From NCBI GenBank assembly GCA_050257395.1, contig JBLMWU010000117.1:1-36789 (forward strand): a DNA stretch of 36,789 bases, written 5' to 3'. The stretch comes from JAIRTY01 sp050257395 (GTDB taxonomy: Bacteria; Actinomycetota; Actinomycetes; Streptosporangiales; Streptosporangiaceae). Every line of letters begins with the position of its first letter. Positions within the stretch are counted from its first letter, which is position 1. Shown in pieces: positions 22,942 to 31,410 of this stretch. Made by a program: the position numbers and the translations under genes. The notes beneath the pieces are model-generated. The model had not been told where the DNA came from. It searched no databases and saw nothing but the letters and a program-made list of their open reading frames with translations.

Positions 22942-24693
22942 ATGACCGCACCATCCCCGTCGGCAGCCGCCTTCCGTGCTGCCCGTGACCTGCTGCTGCG
23001 CCACCGGGAGGACTACCAGGCGGCGCTGGCGGAGTTCGCCTGGCCGGAGCTGACCGAGTTCAACTGGGCGCTGGACTGGTTCGACGCGATCGCCGCGGAG
23101 CACCCGGACCGCGAGGCGCTGCGCATCGTCGCCGACGGCGACGCGGCCGCCCGGCTCAGCTACGGCGAGCTCGCGGCCCGGTCCGGCCAGGTCGCGAACT
23201 GGCTGCGCGGGCTCGGCGCCCGGCGCGGCGACCGGCTGCTGCTGATGCTGGGCAACATCGCGCCGCTGTGGGAGGTCATCCTGGCGGCGATGAAGCTCGG
23301 GATGGTGATCATCCCCGCCAGCACCCTGCTCGGCCCGGAGGACCTGGCCGACCGGATCGCCCGCGGCGGCGTCCGGCACGTGGTGACCGAGGCCGGGCAC
23401 GCGGGCAAGTTCAGCGGGCTGCCCGGCGACTGGACAAAGATCGCGGTCGCCGGCGCCGGGGCCACGGGCGGCGAGGCCCCCGCCGGATGGCACCCGTACG
23501 CCGGGGCGGACGCCGCGCCAGCCGCGTTCACCCCGGACGGCGTCACCCGGGCCGGTGACCCGCTGCTGCTGTACTTCACCTCCGGCACCACCGCCGAGCC
23601 CAAGCTGGTGGAGCACACCCACGCCTCCTACCCGGCCGGCCACCTGTCCACCATGTACTGGATCGGACTGCAGCCCGGCGACGTGCACCTGAACATCTCC
23701 TCCCCGGGCTGGGCCAAGCACGCCTGGAGCAACGTGTTCGCCCCCTGGAACGCGGCCGCCACCGCGCTGATCCTCGGCTACGAGCGGTTCTCCGCCGAGT
23801 CGCTGCTCGGCGCTCTGGGCGAGTGCGGGGTGACCACCTTCTGCGCGCCGCCGACCGTCTGGCGGATGCTCATCCAGTCCGACCTGTCCGCCGCCGACGT
23901 CAGCAGCCTGCGCGAATGCGTCGCCGCCGGGGAGCCGCTCAACCCGGAGGTGATCGAGCAGGTCAGCCGGGCCTGGCAGATCACGGTCCGGGACGGCTAC
24001 GGCCAGACCGAGACCACCGCGCAGGCCGGCAACCCCCCCGGCCAGCCGGTCCGGCCCGGCTCGATGGGACGGCCCCTGCCCGGCTACCCGGTGGTGCTGG
24101 TCGACCCGGTCACCGGCGAGCAGGCTGCCGAGGGCGAGATCTGCCTGGACCTGTCCCGCCGGCCGCTAGGCCTGATGACCGGCTACCGGGGCGACCCGGA
24201 ACGCGCGGCCGAGGCGATGCGGGGCGGCTACTACCACACCGGCGATGTCGCCAGCCGGGACCCAGACGGCTACCTCACCTACATCGGCCGCACCGATGAC
24301 GTGTTCAAGGCGTCCGACTACCGGATCTCCCCGTTCGAGCTGGAAAGCGTGCTCATCGAGCACGAAGCGGTCGCGGAGGCAGCGGTGGTGCCCTCACCCG
24401 ACCCGCTCCGGCTGGCGGTGCCCAAGGCCTACGTGACACTGGCCGCGGGCGCCGAGCCGACGGCCGAGACGGCGCTGTCGATCCTCGCGTACGCGCGCCA
24501 GCGGCTGGCACCGTACAAGCGGGTGCGGCGGCTGGAGTTCACCGGCCTGCCCAAGACCATCTCCGGCAAGATCCGCCGGGTCGAGCTGCGCGCGCAGGAG
24601 GAGGAGCGGCACGGCGGCGAGCCGGCCCCGGCCGCCGGCCAGCGCGGGGTGACCGAATTCTGGGAGGAAGATTTCCCCAGCCTGAAGGGCTGA
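22942..24693 (+). CDS. AMP-forming acyl-CoA synthetase
   Basis: 583 aa, ANL superfamily. It activates a carboxylic acid with ATP and joins it to CoA. Motifs are YFTSGTTAEPKLVEH (P-loop A3, with Ala-Glu where Gly is usual), GYGQTET (A5), YYHTGD (A7), YIGRTDDVFKASDYRISP (hinge and A8), and KTISGKIRR with the catalytic Lys near the C-terminus (A10). The overall pattern is closest to medium-chain/acetyl-type synthetases of the ACSM kind, including the long N-terminal segment. The substrate is not determined. The ATG at 22942 has no clear ribosome site; an out-of-frame ATG is at 22934. It stands alone between the SDR and phosphatase genes. Confidence 0.92.
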   Translation: MTAPSPSAAAFRAARDLLLRHREDYQAALAEFAWPELTEFNWALDWFDAIAAEHPDREALRIVADGDAAARLSYGELAARSGQVANWLRGLGARRGDRLLLMLGNIAPLWEVILAAMKLGMVIIPASTLLGPEDLADRIARGGVRHVVTEAGHAGKFSGLPGDWTKIAVAGAGATGGEAPAGWHPYAGADAAPAAFTPDGVTRAGDPLLLYFTSGTTAEPKLVEHTHASYPAGHLSTMYWIGLQPGDVHLNISSPGWAKHAWSNVFAPWNAAATALILGYERFSAESLLGALGECGVTTFCAPPTVWRMLIQSDLSAADVSSLRECVAAGEPLNPEVIEQVSRAWQITVRDGYGQTETTAQAGNPPGQPVRPGSMGRPLPGYPVVLVDPVTGEQAAEGEICLDLSRRPLGLMTGYRGDPERAAEAMRGGYYHTGDVASRDPDGYLTYIGRTDDVFKASDYRISPFELESVLIEHEAVAEAAVVPSPDPLRLAVPKAYVTLAAGAEPTAETALSILAYARQRLAPYKRVRRLEFTGLPKTISGKIRRVELRAQEEERHGGEPAPAAGQRGVTEFWEEDFPSLKG

Positions 24694-24776
24694 CCTGGGC
24701 CGCCGGGGCGGGCACGGGCGGCGGGTATGGGAAGACGACGATGTCATTTACGGCATGCCCGGATATGCGGGCGGCG

Positions 24777-24782
24777 TAATCT
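24777..24782 (+). promoter_or_regulatory. -10 element for a likely leaderless mRNA
   Basis: TAATCT ends 7 bp before the ATG at 24790, and no ribosome site lies in between. The spacing fits transcription starting at the first codon. No clear -35 was found. Confidence 0.45.
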
Positions 24783-24789
24783 TGGCCCC

Positions 24790-26013
24790 ATGGCAACCCC
24801 GCTCAGCCCGCAGAGCGATGCTGCCGCCAGGCTCCGGGACATCCAGTCGATCACCGACGCGGCCCTGTCCCACCTGGACGGGCAGCGGCTGCTGGCGGAG
24901 TTGCTGGACCGGGTGCGGGGGATCTTCCAGGCCGACACCGCCGCGGTGCTGCTGCTCGACCGCGAGTCGAACCAGCTGATCGCGTCCGCGGCCAGCGGCC
25001 TGGAGGAGGAGGTGCACCAGGGCGTCCGGCTGCCGGTCGGCCGGGGGTTCGCCGGCCGGATCGCGGCCACCCGCCAGCCGGTCATCCTCGACCAGGTGGA
25101 CGACCAGCACGTGGTCAACCCGATCCTGCTGGAGAAGGGCATCCGCACGCTGATGGGCGTGCCGCTGCTCGCCGCCCGCGAGGTGGTCGGGGTGCTGCAC
25201 GTCGGCTCCCTCACCGACCGCGGGTTCACCAGCGAGGACGCCGAGCTGCTGCAGCTGGCCGCCGACCGGGCCGCCACCGCGGTGCAGTCCGTGCAGGCCC
25301 GGGCCGACCGGGCGGCCGCCGCCGCGCTGCAGCGCAGCCTGGTCCCCTCCGCGCTGCCCGCCATCCCCGGCGCCGAGCTGGCGGCCCGCCACGTCCCCGG
25401 GCACGGCGACGTCGGCGGTGACTGGTACGACGTGTTCACCCTGCCCGCAGGGGAGCTGGGCGTGGTCATGGGGGACGTGGCCGGCTCCGGCCTGCGGGCG
25501 GCGGTGGTGATGGGCCGGATGCGCAGCGCCCTGCGCGCGTACGCCCTCGAGTACAGCGACCCCGCCGAGGTGCTGGCCAGGCTCGACCGCAAGATGCAGC
25601 ATTTCGAGCCGTCGGCCCTGGCCACCGTGCAGTACGCGGTGCTCGACCCCGGCCTCACCCGGATGCGCGTCTCCTCGGCCGGGCACCTGCCGCCCGTCAT
25701 CGCCACCGGGCACGGGCCCGCGAAGCTGGCGGACATCACCCCGGACCTGCTGATCGGGATGGACACGAAGGTGCCGCGGCGCACCGCCACCATCCCGGTC
25801 AGCCCCGGCACCGTGCTGGCGTTCTACACCGACGGCCTGGTGGAGCGGCGGGACCGGCCGCTGGACGACGGCCTCACCGCGCTCTGCGCGGCGGTCCGGC
25901 CCGCTCACCCGGACGCGGTGTGCGTCACGGTGATGGGCGCCCTGGTCGGGGCCGAGGAGCCCAGCGACGACGTGGCCCTGCTGGTGCTGCGCCGCCCGCC
26001 CGCGGCCGCCTGA
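24790..26013 (+). CDS. GAF-domain PP2C/SpoIIE-type phosphatase
   Basis: 407 aa. Residues about 15-170 form a GAF sensor domain (VRGIFQADTAAVLLLD, GRGFAGRIAATRQPV, MGVPLLAAREVVGVLHVG). Residues about 185-405 are a SpoIIE/RsbU-type PPM phosphatase: LQRSLVPSALP linker, GDVGGDWYDVF and VMGDVAGSGLRAA with metal-binding Asp residues, SAGHLPPV, FYTDGLVERRD and the final SDDVALLVL. Such proteins dephosphorylate anti-sigma antagonists in actinobacteria; no partner anti-sigma or antagonist gene is adjacent. The ATG at 24790 is chosen over an upstream frame start at 24727 because the conserved part begins here. Confidence 0.93.
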   Translation: MATPLSPQSDAAARLRDIQSITDAALSHLDGQRLLAELLDRVRGIFQADTAAVLLLDRESNQLIASAASGLEEEVHQGVRLPVGRGFAGRIAATRQPVILDQVDDQHVVNPILLEKGIRTLMGVPLLAAREVVGVLHVGSLTDRGFTSEDAELLQLAADRAATAVQSVQARADRAAAAALQRSLVPSALPAIPGAELAARHVPGHGDVGGDWYDVFTLPAGELGVVMGDVAGSGLRAAVVMGRMRSALRAYALEYSDPAEVLARLDRKMQHFEPSALATVQYAVLDPGLTRMRVSSAGHLPPVIATGHGPAKLADITPDLLIGMDTKVPRRTATIPVSPGTVLAFYTDGLVERRDRPLDDGLTALCAAVRPAHPDAVCVTVMGALVGAEEPSDDVALLVLRRPPAAA

Positions 26014-26033
26014 GACCGCCGCGGCCGGCCGCC

Positions 26034-26954
26034 TCAGGCGGTGATGTCCGCCGTGGTGAACCGGGCCCAGGCGAGCGAGCCGAAGAGCACCGCGTACACG
26101 CCGAACGACAGCAGGCTGTGCAGCAGGTCCCCGGTGGCGATGGGCGAGCGCAGCAGCGCGTCGAACGACAGCCACCAGTGGGTGGGCAGGTACGGGTGCA
26201 CCGCCGAGAACTGCGGCACCTGGTCGGCCACCTCGCTGGCCATCGCCAGCACCAGCACCGCCGCGATCGCGCCGATCGGGTGCTCGGTCAGGGTGGACAC
26301 GGCCAGCCCGATCGCGCCGAGCGCGGCCATCGCCGCCGCCACGAACAGGGTGACCAGCGCCAGCCGCAGCAGCCCCTGCGAGAGCGGCAGGGTGTTGCCC
26401 GACAGCAGCGTGACCGGCCCGACCGGGAACAGCGCCACCCCGGTGAGGAGCGACACCCCGGTCACCACCACGCTGGCCACCAGCGCGTACACCACGATCG
26501 CCGCGTACTTCACCGACAGCAGCCGGGTCCGGCCCGCGGGCACGGCCAGCAGGTAGCGCAGGGTGCCGAGGCCCGCCTCGCTGGCCACCGACTCCCCCGA
26601 CACCACCGCAATCGCCAGCGGCATCGCCAGCGTCAGCATGATCGTCAGCGCGATGAAGGCCAGGAAAACGCCGTTGCCGGCGAGCTGGTTCATGAACGAG
26701 GACACCGGGCCGCCGCCGCCGTGCGGGGTGGCCAGCCGCAGCGCGATGCCGAGCAGGGCGGGCAGCGCGCCCAGCGCCACCAGCAGCAGCCGGTTGCGCC
26801 AGCGGCCGAAGACCAGGGCCAGCTCCGAGCGCAGCAGCCGCAGCCAGGACGCGGCCGCGCCGCGCGGCCGGGCGGCGCCGGCCACGGCCACGGCACCGGC
26901 CGGGCCGGCGGCACCGCCGGTGGCCGCCGCCGGCACGGTGTCAGCCCTCGACAT
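26034..26954 (-). CDS. ABC-2 type transporter permease
   Basis: 306 aa. After an Ala/Gly-rich cytoplasmic start (about 45 residues) there are six predicted membrane segments: LLLVALGALPALLGIAL, FLAFIALTIMLTLAMPLAIAVV, YAAIVVYALVASVVVTGV, LALVTLFVAAAMAALGAIGL, IGAIAAVLVLAMA, and a C-terminal LLSFGVYAVLFGSLAW. A SGESVASEAGLGTLRYLL loop after the second helix is typical of ABC-2 permeases. Its start overlaps the end of the ATPase gene by 14 bp, showing translational coupling. With the ATPase it forms an exporter or membrane-maintenance transporter of unknown substrate. Confidence 0.9.
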   Translation of the reverse strand: MSRADTVPAAATGGAAGPAGAVAVAGAARPRGAAASWLRLLRSELALVFGRWRNRLLLVALGALPALLGIALRLATPHGGGGPVSSFMNQLAGNGVFLAFIALTIMLTLAMPLAIAVVSGESVASEAGLGTLRYLLAVPAGRTRLLSVKYAAIVVYALVASVVVTGVSLLTGVALFPVGPVTLLSGNTLPLSQGLLRLALVTLFVAAAMAALGAIGLAVSTLTEHPIGAIAAVLVLAMASEVADQVPQFSAVHPYLPTHWWLSFDALLRSPIATGDLLHSLLSFGVYAVLFGSLAWARFTTADITA

Positions 26955-27813
26955 CGAACCCCTCCCCCGTGAGCTCCACGAACAGGTCCTCCAGGCTCGG
27001 CCTGGGGGTGCCGAGCCCGGCCACCGCCACCCCCGCCAGCACCAGCTCCCGGCACACCTGCTCCGGCGCATGCCCGCCGAGCTGGGCGCTGACCTCGCCG
27101 TCAGCTGGCCGCACGTCGGCCAGGCCGAGGCTCTCCAGCACCCCCGCGGCCTTGCCCGGGTCGGGGGTGCGCACCCAGATCCGGGCGGCACCCCGGGCCC
27201 GCAGCTCCTCCAGCGGCCCCTGGAAGACCAGCTGGCCGGTGCGCATGACCCCCACGTCGGTGCAGATCTGCTCCACCTCGGCGAGCAGGTGCGAGGACAC
27301 CAGCACCGTCACCCCGCCCGCGGCGATCTCCCGGACCAGCGCCCGCACCTCCCGGGTGCCCTGCGGGTCCAGGCCGTTGGTCGGCTCGTCCAGGATGACC
27401 AGCTCCCGTGGCTGGAGCAGGCTGGCCGCGATGGCCAGCCGCTGCTTCATCCCCAGCGAGTACGCGCGGTAGCGCTTCCGGGCGGCCGCGAGCAGGCCGA
27501 CCCGGTCCAGCGCGGCATCGATCCGGTCCGCGGCGGTGCGCGGGTCGGCCGCCCGGTCGGCCGCGTCCACCCGGGCCAGGTTGGCCCGGCCGGACAGGTG
27601 CGGGTGGAACGCCGGCCCCTCCACCAGCGAGCCGACCCGGGGCAGCACCCGGGCGGCGCCCGCCGGCATGGGCACGCCCAGCAGCTCGTGGCCGCCGCTG
27701 GTGGGGTGCACCAGGCCGAGGAGCATCCGGATGGTGGTGGTCTTGCCGGACCCGTTCGGGCCGAGGAAGCCGTACACAGAGCCGCGCGGCACCAGCAGGT
27801 CGATGCCGTCCAC
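26941..27813 (-). CDS. ABC transporter ATP-binding protein (start region disrupted)
   Basis: 290 aa in the only frame with a usable start codon (GTG at 27813). Walker A is FLGPNGSGKTTT, the signature is YSLGMKQRLA, Walker B is LVILDEPTNGLDPQG, and the H-loop is SSHLLAEVEQI. The C-terminal ~80 residues are the usual extension of ABC-2 drug/lantibiotic-type ATPases. The conserved N-terminal strand with the aromatic A-loop (SGLTKRFRGGQLAVDGI) lies upstream in the same frame, but without any ATG, GTG or TTG before a stop at 27900. A GTG that overlaps the preceding stop is in another frame. A one-base deletion or a sequencing error is therefore likely. It is co-transcribed with the LolA-like gene and the permease. 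Confidence 0.9.
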   Translation of the reverse strand: MDGIDLLVPRGSVYGFLGPNGSGKTTTIRMLLGLVHPTSGGHELLGVPMPAGAARVLPRVGSLVEGPAFHPHLSGRANLARVDAADRAADPRTAADRIDAALDRVGLLAAARKRYRAYSLGMKQRLAIAASLLQPRELVILDEPTNGLDPQGTREVRALVREIAAGGVTVLVSSHLLAEVEQICTDVGVMRTGQLVFQGPLEELRARGAARIWVRTPDPGKAAGVLESLGLADVRPADGEVSAQLGGHAPEQVCRELVLAGVAVAGLGTPRPSLEDLFVELTGEGFDVEG

Positions 27814-27896
27814 CGCGAGCTGGCCGCCGCGGAACCGCTTGGTCAGCCCGCTGGTGGTGATCGCTGCCCGGCGCTGACCTCCAGGCCGGAGCTCAC
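27814..27896 (-). other. Frameshifted N-terminus of the ABC ATPase
   Basis: GTG at 27896-27894 overlaps the TGA of the upstream gene (GTGA) and is a natural coupled start reading VSSGLEVSAGQR. About 12 codons later the conserved ATPase sequence AAITTSGLTKRF continues in a frame that needs one extra base. The shift falls near 27860-27875, in a GC-rich CGCCGGG run. Confidence 0.65.
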
Positions 27897-29068
27897 TTCA
27901 CCTGCCCGGCCGCGGCGTACAGCACGGCCGGGGTGACCGCGCCGGCCAGCACGTGGCCGCTGTCGGTGATGAGGACCGACACCAGGCTGGTGCGAACCAG
28001 CTTGCCGCTGCCCCACGCGCCGTGCACCGGGGTGGCCGCCTTGAGCAGCGCGGCCAGCACGGCGGCGCTGGAGGGGCCGGACCCGCCCCCGCCGGAGATC
28101 GACCGGGCCGCCTGGCCCGCGGCACTGGCCGCGTTGCCGCCCCCGGCCAGGCCGGGCACCGCGCTGGCTGGCAGCACCGCCACCGACAGCCAGTCCTTCC
28201 CGATGACCTGGGCGCCCAGCGCCGACGGGGACCCGGCGCCGGAGGCCATGCCGCCGGGCGCCTGCGGGGTGGCCGTGTGCACGGTGGCCCCGGACGGCGG
28301 GGTGAACGCGAAGTTCGCCGCCGAGGGCGTGACGAACGAGATCGAGGTGTAGCCCACCTGGAACGCGGGGGTGCTGGCGCCACGGGCGAACACCTGGACC
28401 CGCAGCGGCACCTGCGGGTGCTGCCCGTCGAGCGCGATGCTCACCCGGCCGATCAGCGACCGGCTGTCCCTGGGCGCCAGGACCAGCTGGTAGGCGTCCT
28501 GGCCGGCGACCGAGACGTTGCTGTCCACGCTGACCGCTGTGCTGCGCCCCGCCACGGCCAGGGCCCGCTGCGCGGCCTGCTGCGGGGTCAGCGGGGTGCC
28601 GGTGGGCGACGGCGTCGGCGCGGGCTGGCCCGCCCGCCCGGCGTGCGCCGGGAGCTGGTACCTGGTGACCGTGTTGGCGCTGCTCTGCCACAGGTAGGCG
28701 GTGTTGCCGTTGCGGATGAGGTCGGTCTCGCCCAGCTGCACCGGGACCGCCAGCCGGACCTGCTCCGGCCCGCCGTACCAGACCTTGACCGTGTGTGAGC
28801 CGGTCAGCAGCGAGGTCATGGAGTTCTGGTTGCCGATGCCCGGCAGGTCCGGCAGGCCCAGCGAGGCCGTCTCCACCACGGTGCCGGTCAGCGGCGGCGG
28901 GGGGGTGGCGGACCCGGCGACCTCGGCCAGCAGCTGCCCGGGGGTGACCCGCGGCAGGGCCGGCGCCGCCGAGGCGACGCTGATCAGGGACGCCGCGGTG
29001 ACCGCGGCAACGGCTGCCACGCCAGCGGCGGGCACCGCCCACCGCACGTGACGGGAGTAACTCCTCAT
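27893..29068 (-). CDS. Exported LolA/RseB-like protein
   Basis: 391 aa. A signal peptide or membrane anchor covers about residues 10-34 (AVPAAGVAAVAAVTAASLISVASA). The next ~230 residues resemble the LolA/RseB/MucB half-barrel: TGTVVETASLGLP, TVKVWYGGPEQVRLAV, TAYLWQSSANTVTRYQ, and FQVGYTSISFVTPSAANFAF. The C-terminal part is Gly/Ser/Ala-rich with a final strand pair (VSVLITDSGHVLAGAV). There is no lipobox Cys. In actinobacteria such proteins often stand next to ABC-2 transporters and two-component systems and may sense or carry lipids. The start at 29068 has GAGAGG upstream. It leads the unit ending with the permease. Confidence 0.82.
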   Translation of the reverse strand: MRSYSRHVRWAVPAAGVAAVAAVTAASLISVASAAPALPRVTPGQLLAEVAGSATPPPPLTGTVVETASLGLPDLPGIGNQNSMTSLLTGSHTVKVWYGGPEQVRLAVPVQLGETDLIRNGNTAYLWQSSANTVTRYQLPAHAGRAGQPAPTPSPTGTPLTPQQAAQRALAVAGRSTAVSVDSNVSVAGQDAYQLVLAPRDSRSLIGRVSIALDGQHPQVPLRVQVFARGASTPAFQVGYTSISFVTPSAANFAFTPPSGATVHTATPQAPGGMASGAGSPSALGAQVIGKDWLSVAVLPASAVPGLAGGGNAASAAGQAARSISGGGGSGPSSAAVLAALLKAATPVHGAWGSGKLVRTSLVSVLITDSGHVLAGAVTPAVLYAAAGQVK

Positions 29069-29180
29069 GACACCTCTCTCACCGGGTCTTGCACCGGAGC
29101 AGCCGGCTGCGGCCGCGCCCCCGACGCAGGGCGGCCGCGCCCGCTGTCATGAGCCAGTGTGCCGCGCGGGCGCTGAGCAC

Positions 29181-29243
29181 ACACTGAGAGCATCTGTGCT
29201 CACGCTGAGCGCGGCTGTGGGCACGCTGAGAGGTGCTCCCGGC
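29181..29243. promoter_or_regulatory. Three 21-bp direct repeats, probable response-regulator sites
   Basis: Units 29181-29201, 29202-29222 and 29223-29243 each begin AC(A/G)CTGAG, so CTGAG recurs at exactly 21-bp steps (29184, 29205, 29226). A further CTGAG at 29173 is 11 bp from the first. Repeats on one face of the helix with 11/21-bp spacing suit an OmpR-type regulator. They lie in the divergent region 48 bp before the response regulator start. Confidence 0.65.
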
Positions 29244-29290
29244 ACCCGGCCCGGTGGGTCACACTGGTGCCATCGAGGAGGGAGCGGGCG

Positions 29291-29968
29291 GTGCGGGTGC
29301 TGGTGGTCGAGGACGAGCGGCGGCTGGCCGCCGCGGTCCGGCGGGGGCTGCAGGCCGAGGGGTTCGCCGTGGATCTGGCGCACGACGGCACGGACGGGCT
29401 GCACCTGGCCCGGGAAGGCGGCTATGACGCGCTGGTGCTGGACCTGATGCTGCCGGGGATCTCCGGCTACCGGCTGTGCCAGCAGCTGCGCGCCGAGGAG
29501 AACTGGGTGCCGATCCTCATCCTGTCCGCCAAGGACGGCGAATACGACCAGGCCGACGGCCTGGACCTGGGCGCCGACGACTATCTCACCAAGCCGTTCT
29601 CCTACGTGGTGCTGGCGGCCCGGCTCCGGGCCCTGCTGCGCCGCGGCGCCGCCCCCCGGCCGGCCGTGCTGCAGGCGGGCGACCTGTCGCTGGACCCGGG
29701 CACCCGGCGGGTGCGCCGCGGCGAGGCCGACATCAGCCTCACGCCGCGGGAGTTCGCGCTGCTGGAGTACCTGCTGCGGCGGGCCGGCCAGGTGGTGTCC
29801 AAGCCGGCCCTGCTGGAGCACGTGTGGGACGCCTACGACTCCACCGAGCTCAACGCCGTCGAGGTGTACGTGGGCTATCTCCGCCGCAAGATCGACGTCC
29901 CGTTCGGCCGGGCGGCGCTGCAGACCGTGCGCGGGGCCGGGTACCGGCTGGCCGCTGACGGCGGCTGA
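29291..29968 (+). CDS. OmpR/PhoB-family response regulator
   Basis: 225 aa. The receiver domain has the acidic pair VVEDE, phospho-acceptor Asp51 in LVLDLMLPG, a Ser at the switch position (LILSAKD) and Lys101 in TKPFSY. The C-terminal winged helix (about residues 125-222) has ISLTPREFALLEYLLRR, HVWDAYDSTELNAVEVYVGYLRRKI here split as HVWDAYDST and VEVYVGYLRRKI, and VRGAGYRL. The GTG at 29291 is preferred because GAGGAGGGAG lies just upstream and the family start MRVLVVEDE results. The sensor kinase begins 4 bp after its stop. It likely controls its own operon and the divergent LolA-like/ABC genes through the 21-bp repeats. Confidence 0.95.
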   Translation: MRVLVVEDERRLAAAVRRGLQAEGFAVDLAHDGTDGLHLAREGGYDALVLDLMLPGISGYRLCQQLRAEENWVPILILSAKDGEYDQADGLDLGADDYLTKPFSYVVLAARLRALLRRGAAPRPAVLQAGDLSLDPGTRRVRRGEADISLTPREFALLEYLLRRAGQVVSKPALLEHVWDAYDSTELNAVEVYVGYLRRKIDVPFGRAALQTVRGAGYRLAADGG

Positions 29969-29972
29969 CCCG

Positions 29973-31406
29973 ATGGCGGACCAGCCTGCCCCGGTGCCGC
30001 TCGCCGTGCCGCACGGCGGGCCCGCCGAGGGCTGGCTGCCCCGGTGGTGGCGCCGGCGCGGGCTGCGGGCCCGGCTGACCCTGGCCTCCACGGCCGGCCT
30101 GGCGCTGGCCCTGGTGGCGGCCGCCCTGCTGCTGCACGCCACCGTGCAGGCGTCGCTGATCCGGGGCCTGGACGCGACGGCCCGGCAGGGCGCCCGGGAG
30201 GTGGCGGCGCTGGACAGCCGGCACGTGCTGCCCGACCCGGTCCCGGTCGCGGCCGGCACCCTCACCGTGCAGGTGCTGAACGCCAGCGGGCGGATCGTGG
30301 ACGCCTCGCCCGGCGGCGACCGGCTGGTGCCGCTGCTGCGGCCGGCGCAGGCGGCCGCGAACGCCCGCAGCGGCCGCGGGGTGCTGCTGGACGGCCGCCC
30401 GCTGGGCATCCCGTCGCTGGTGCGGGTGGTGGCGGTGGCCGCCAGCGGCCACCAGACGGTCATCGCCGCGGTGGCCTACGGCCCCGTCGAGGAGAGCATG
30501 GCCACCTTCGGCCGGGCCCTGCTGGTCGGCACGCCGCTGCTGCTGATGCTGCTGGCCCTGGCGAGCTGGCTGGTGGTGGGCTCCACCCTGCGGCCGATCG
30601 CCGCGCTGCGCCGCGGCGCGCAGGAGGTCACCGCCACCGGCCGGCCGCGGGCCCTGCCGGTACCGGAGTCCCGGGACGAGGTGCACAGCCTGGCCGTGAC
30701 CCTGAACGACATGCTGGCCCGGCTCGGCGCGGCCCAGCAGCGGCAGCGGGCCCTGGTCTCCGACACCGCCCACGAGCTGCGCAGCCCGATCGCGAGCATC
30801 CGCGCCCAGCTCGAGGTCGCGCTGGACCACCCGCAGGGCCAGGACTGGCAGCAGACCGCGGGCGACGTGCTGGCCGACACCCTCCGGCTGGCGAAGCTGG
30901 CCGAGGACCTGCTCCTGCTCGCCCGCCTCGACGAGCGCGGCGGCCGCCCGCTGACCGGCCGCCCGGTGGACCTGACCAGCCTGGCCGGCGACGAGGTGCA
31001 GCGCCACGACGGCGCCCGGGTGCCGGTCCGGCTCCGGGCCGCGCAGCCGTGCCCGGTCACCGGGGACGCCGACGGCCTGCGCCGCCTGCTTGCCAACCTG
31101 ATCGAGAACGCCCTGCGCTACGCCGCCAGTGAGGTTCAGGTCAGCGTCACGCAGGCCGAGGGCCAGGCCCGGATCACGGTGGCCGACGACGGGCCGGGGA
31201 TCCCGCAGGCGGACCGGGAACGGGCGTTCGCCCGGTTCGCCCGGCTCGACGACGCGCGCAGCCGCGCGGACGACGAGGCCGGGGGCACAGGCCTGGGGCT
31301 GGCGATCGTCCGGGCCACCGCCCGGGCCCACGGCGGCGACGCCTGGCTCGAAGACGCCATGCCGGGCCTGCGCGCCGTCGTCCGCCTGCCGCTGGCAGCC
31401 TCCTGA
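29973..31406 (+). CDS. Sensor histidine kinase
   Basis: 477 aa. Two membrane helices (about residues 36-58 and 183-203) enclose an extracytoplasmic domain of about 125 residues. HAMP follows (TLRPIAALRRGAQEV), then HisKA with phospho-acceptor His267 in SDTAHELRSP, and HATPase_c with the N box LLANLIENALRYA, G1 DDGPGIP and G2 GGTGLGLAIV. It is an EnvZ-like kinase that phosphorylates the response regulator encoded 4 bp upstream. The extracytoplasmic sensor domain has no recognised ligand motif. Its stop is 4 bp from the stop of converging ctaB. Confidence 0.95.
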   Translation: MADQPAPVPLAVPHGGPAEGWLPRWWRRRGLRARLTLASTAGLALALVAAALLLHATVQASLIRGLDATARQGAREVAALDSRHVLPDPVPVAAGTLTVQVLNASGRIVDASPGGDRLVPLLRPAQAAANARSGRGVLLDGRPLGIPSLVRVVAVAASGHQTVIAAVAYGPVEESMATFGRALLVGTPLLLMLLALASWLVVGSTLRPIAALRRGAQEVTATGRPRALPVPESRDEVHSLAVTLNDMLARLGAAQQRQRALVSDTAHELRSPIASIRAQLEVALDHPQGQDWQQTAGDVLADTLRLAKLAEDLLLLARLDERGGRPLTGRPVDLTSLAGDEVQRHDGARVPVRLRAAQPCPVTGDADGLRRLLANLIENALRYAASEVQVSVTQAEGQARITVADDGPGIPQADRERAFARFARLDDARSRADDEAGGTGLGLAIVRATARAHGGDAWLEDAMPGLRAVVRLPLAAS

Positions 31407-31410
31407 GCCC

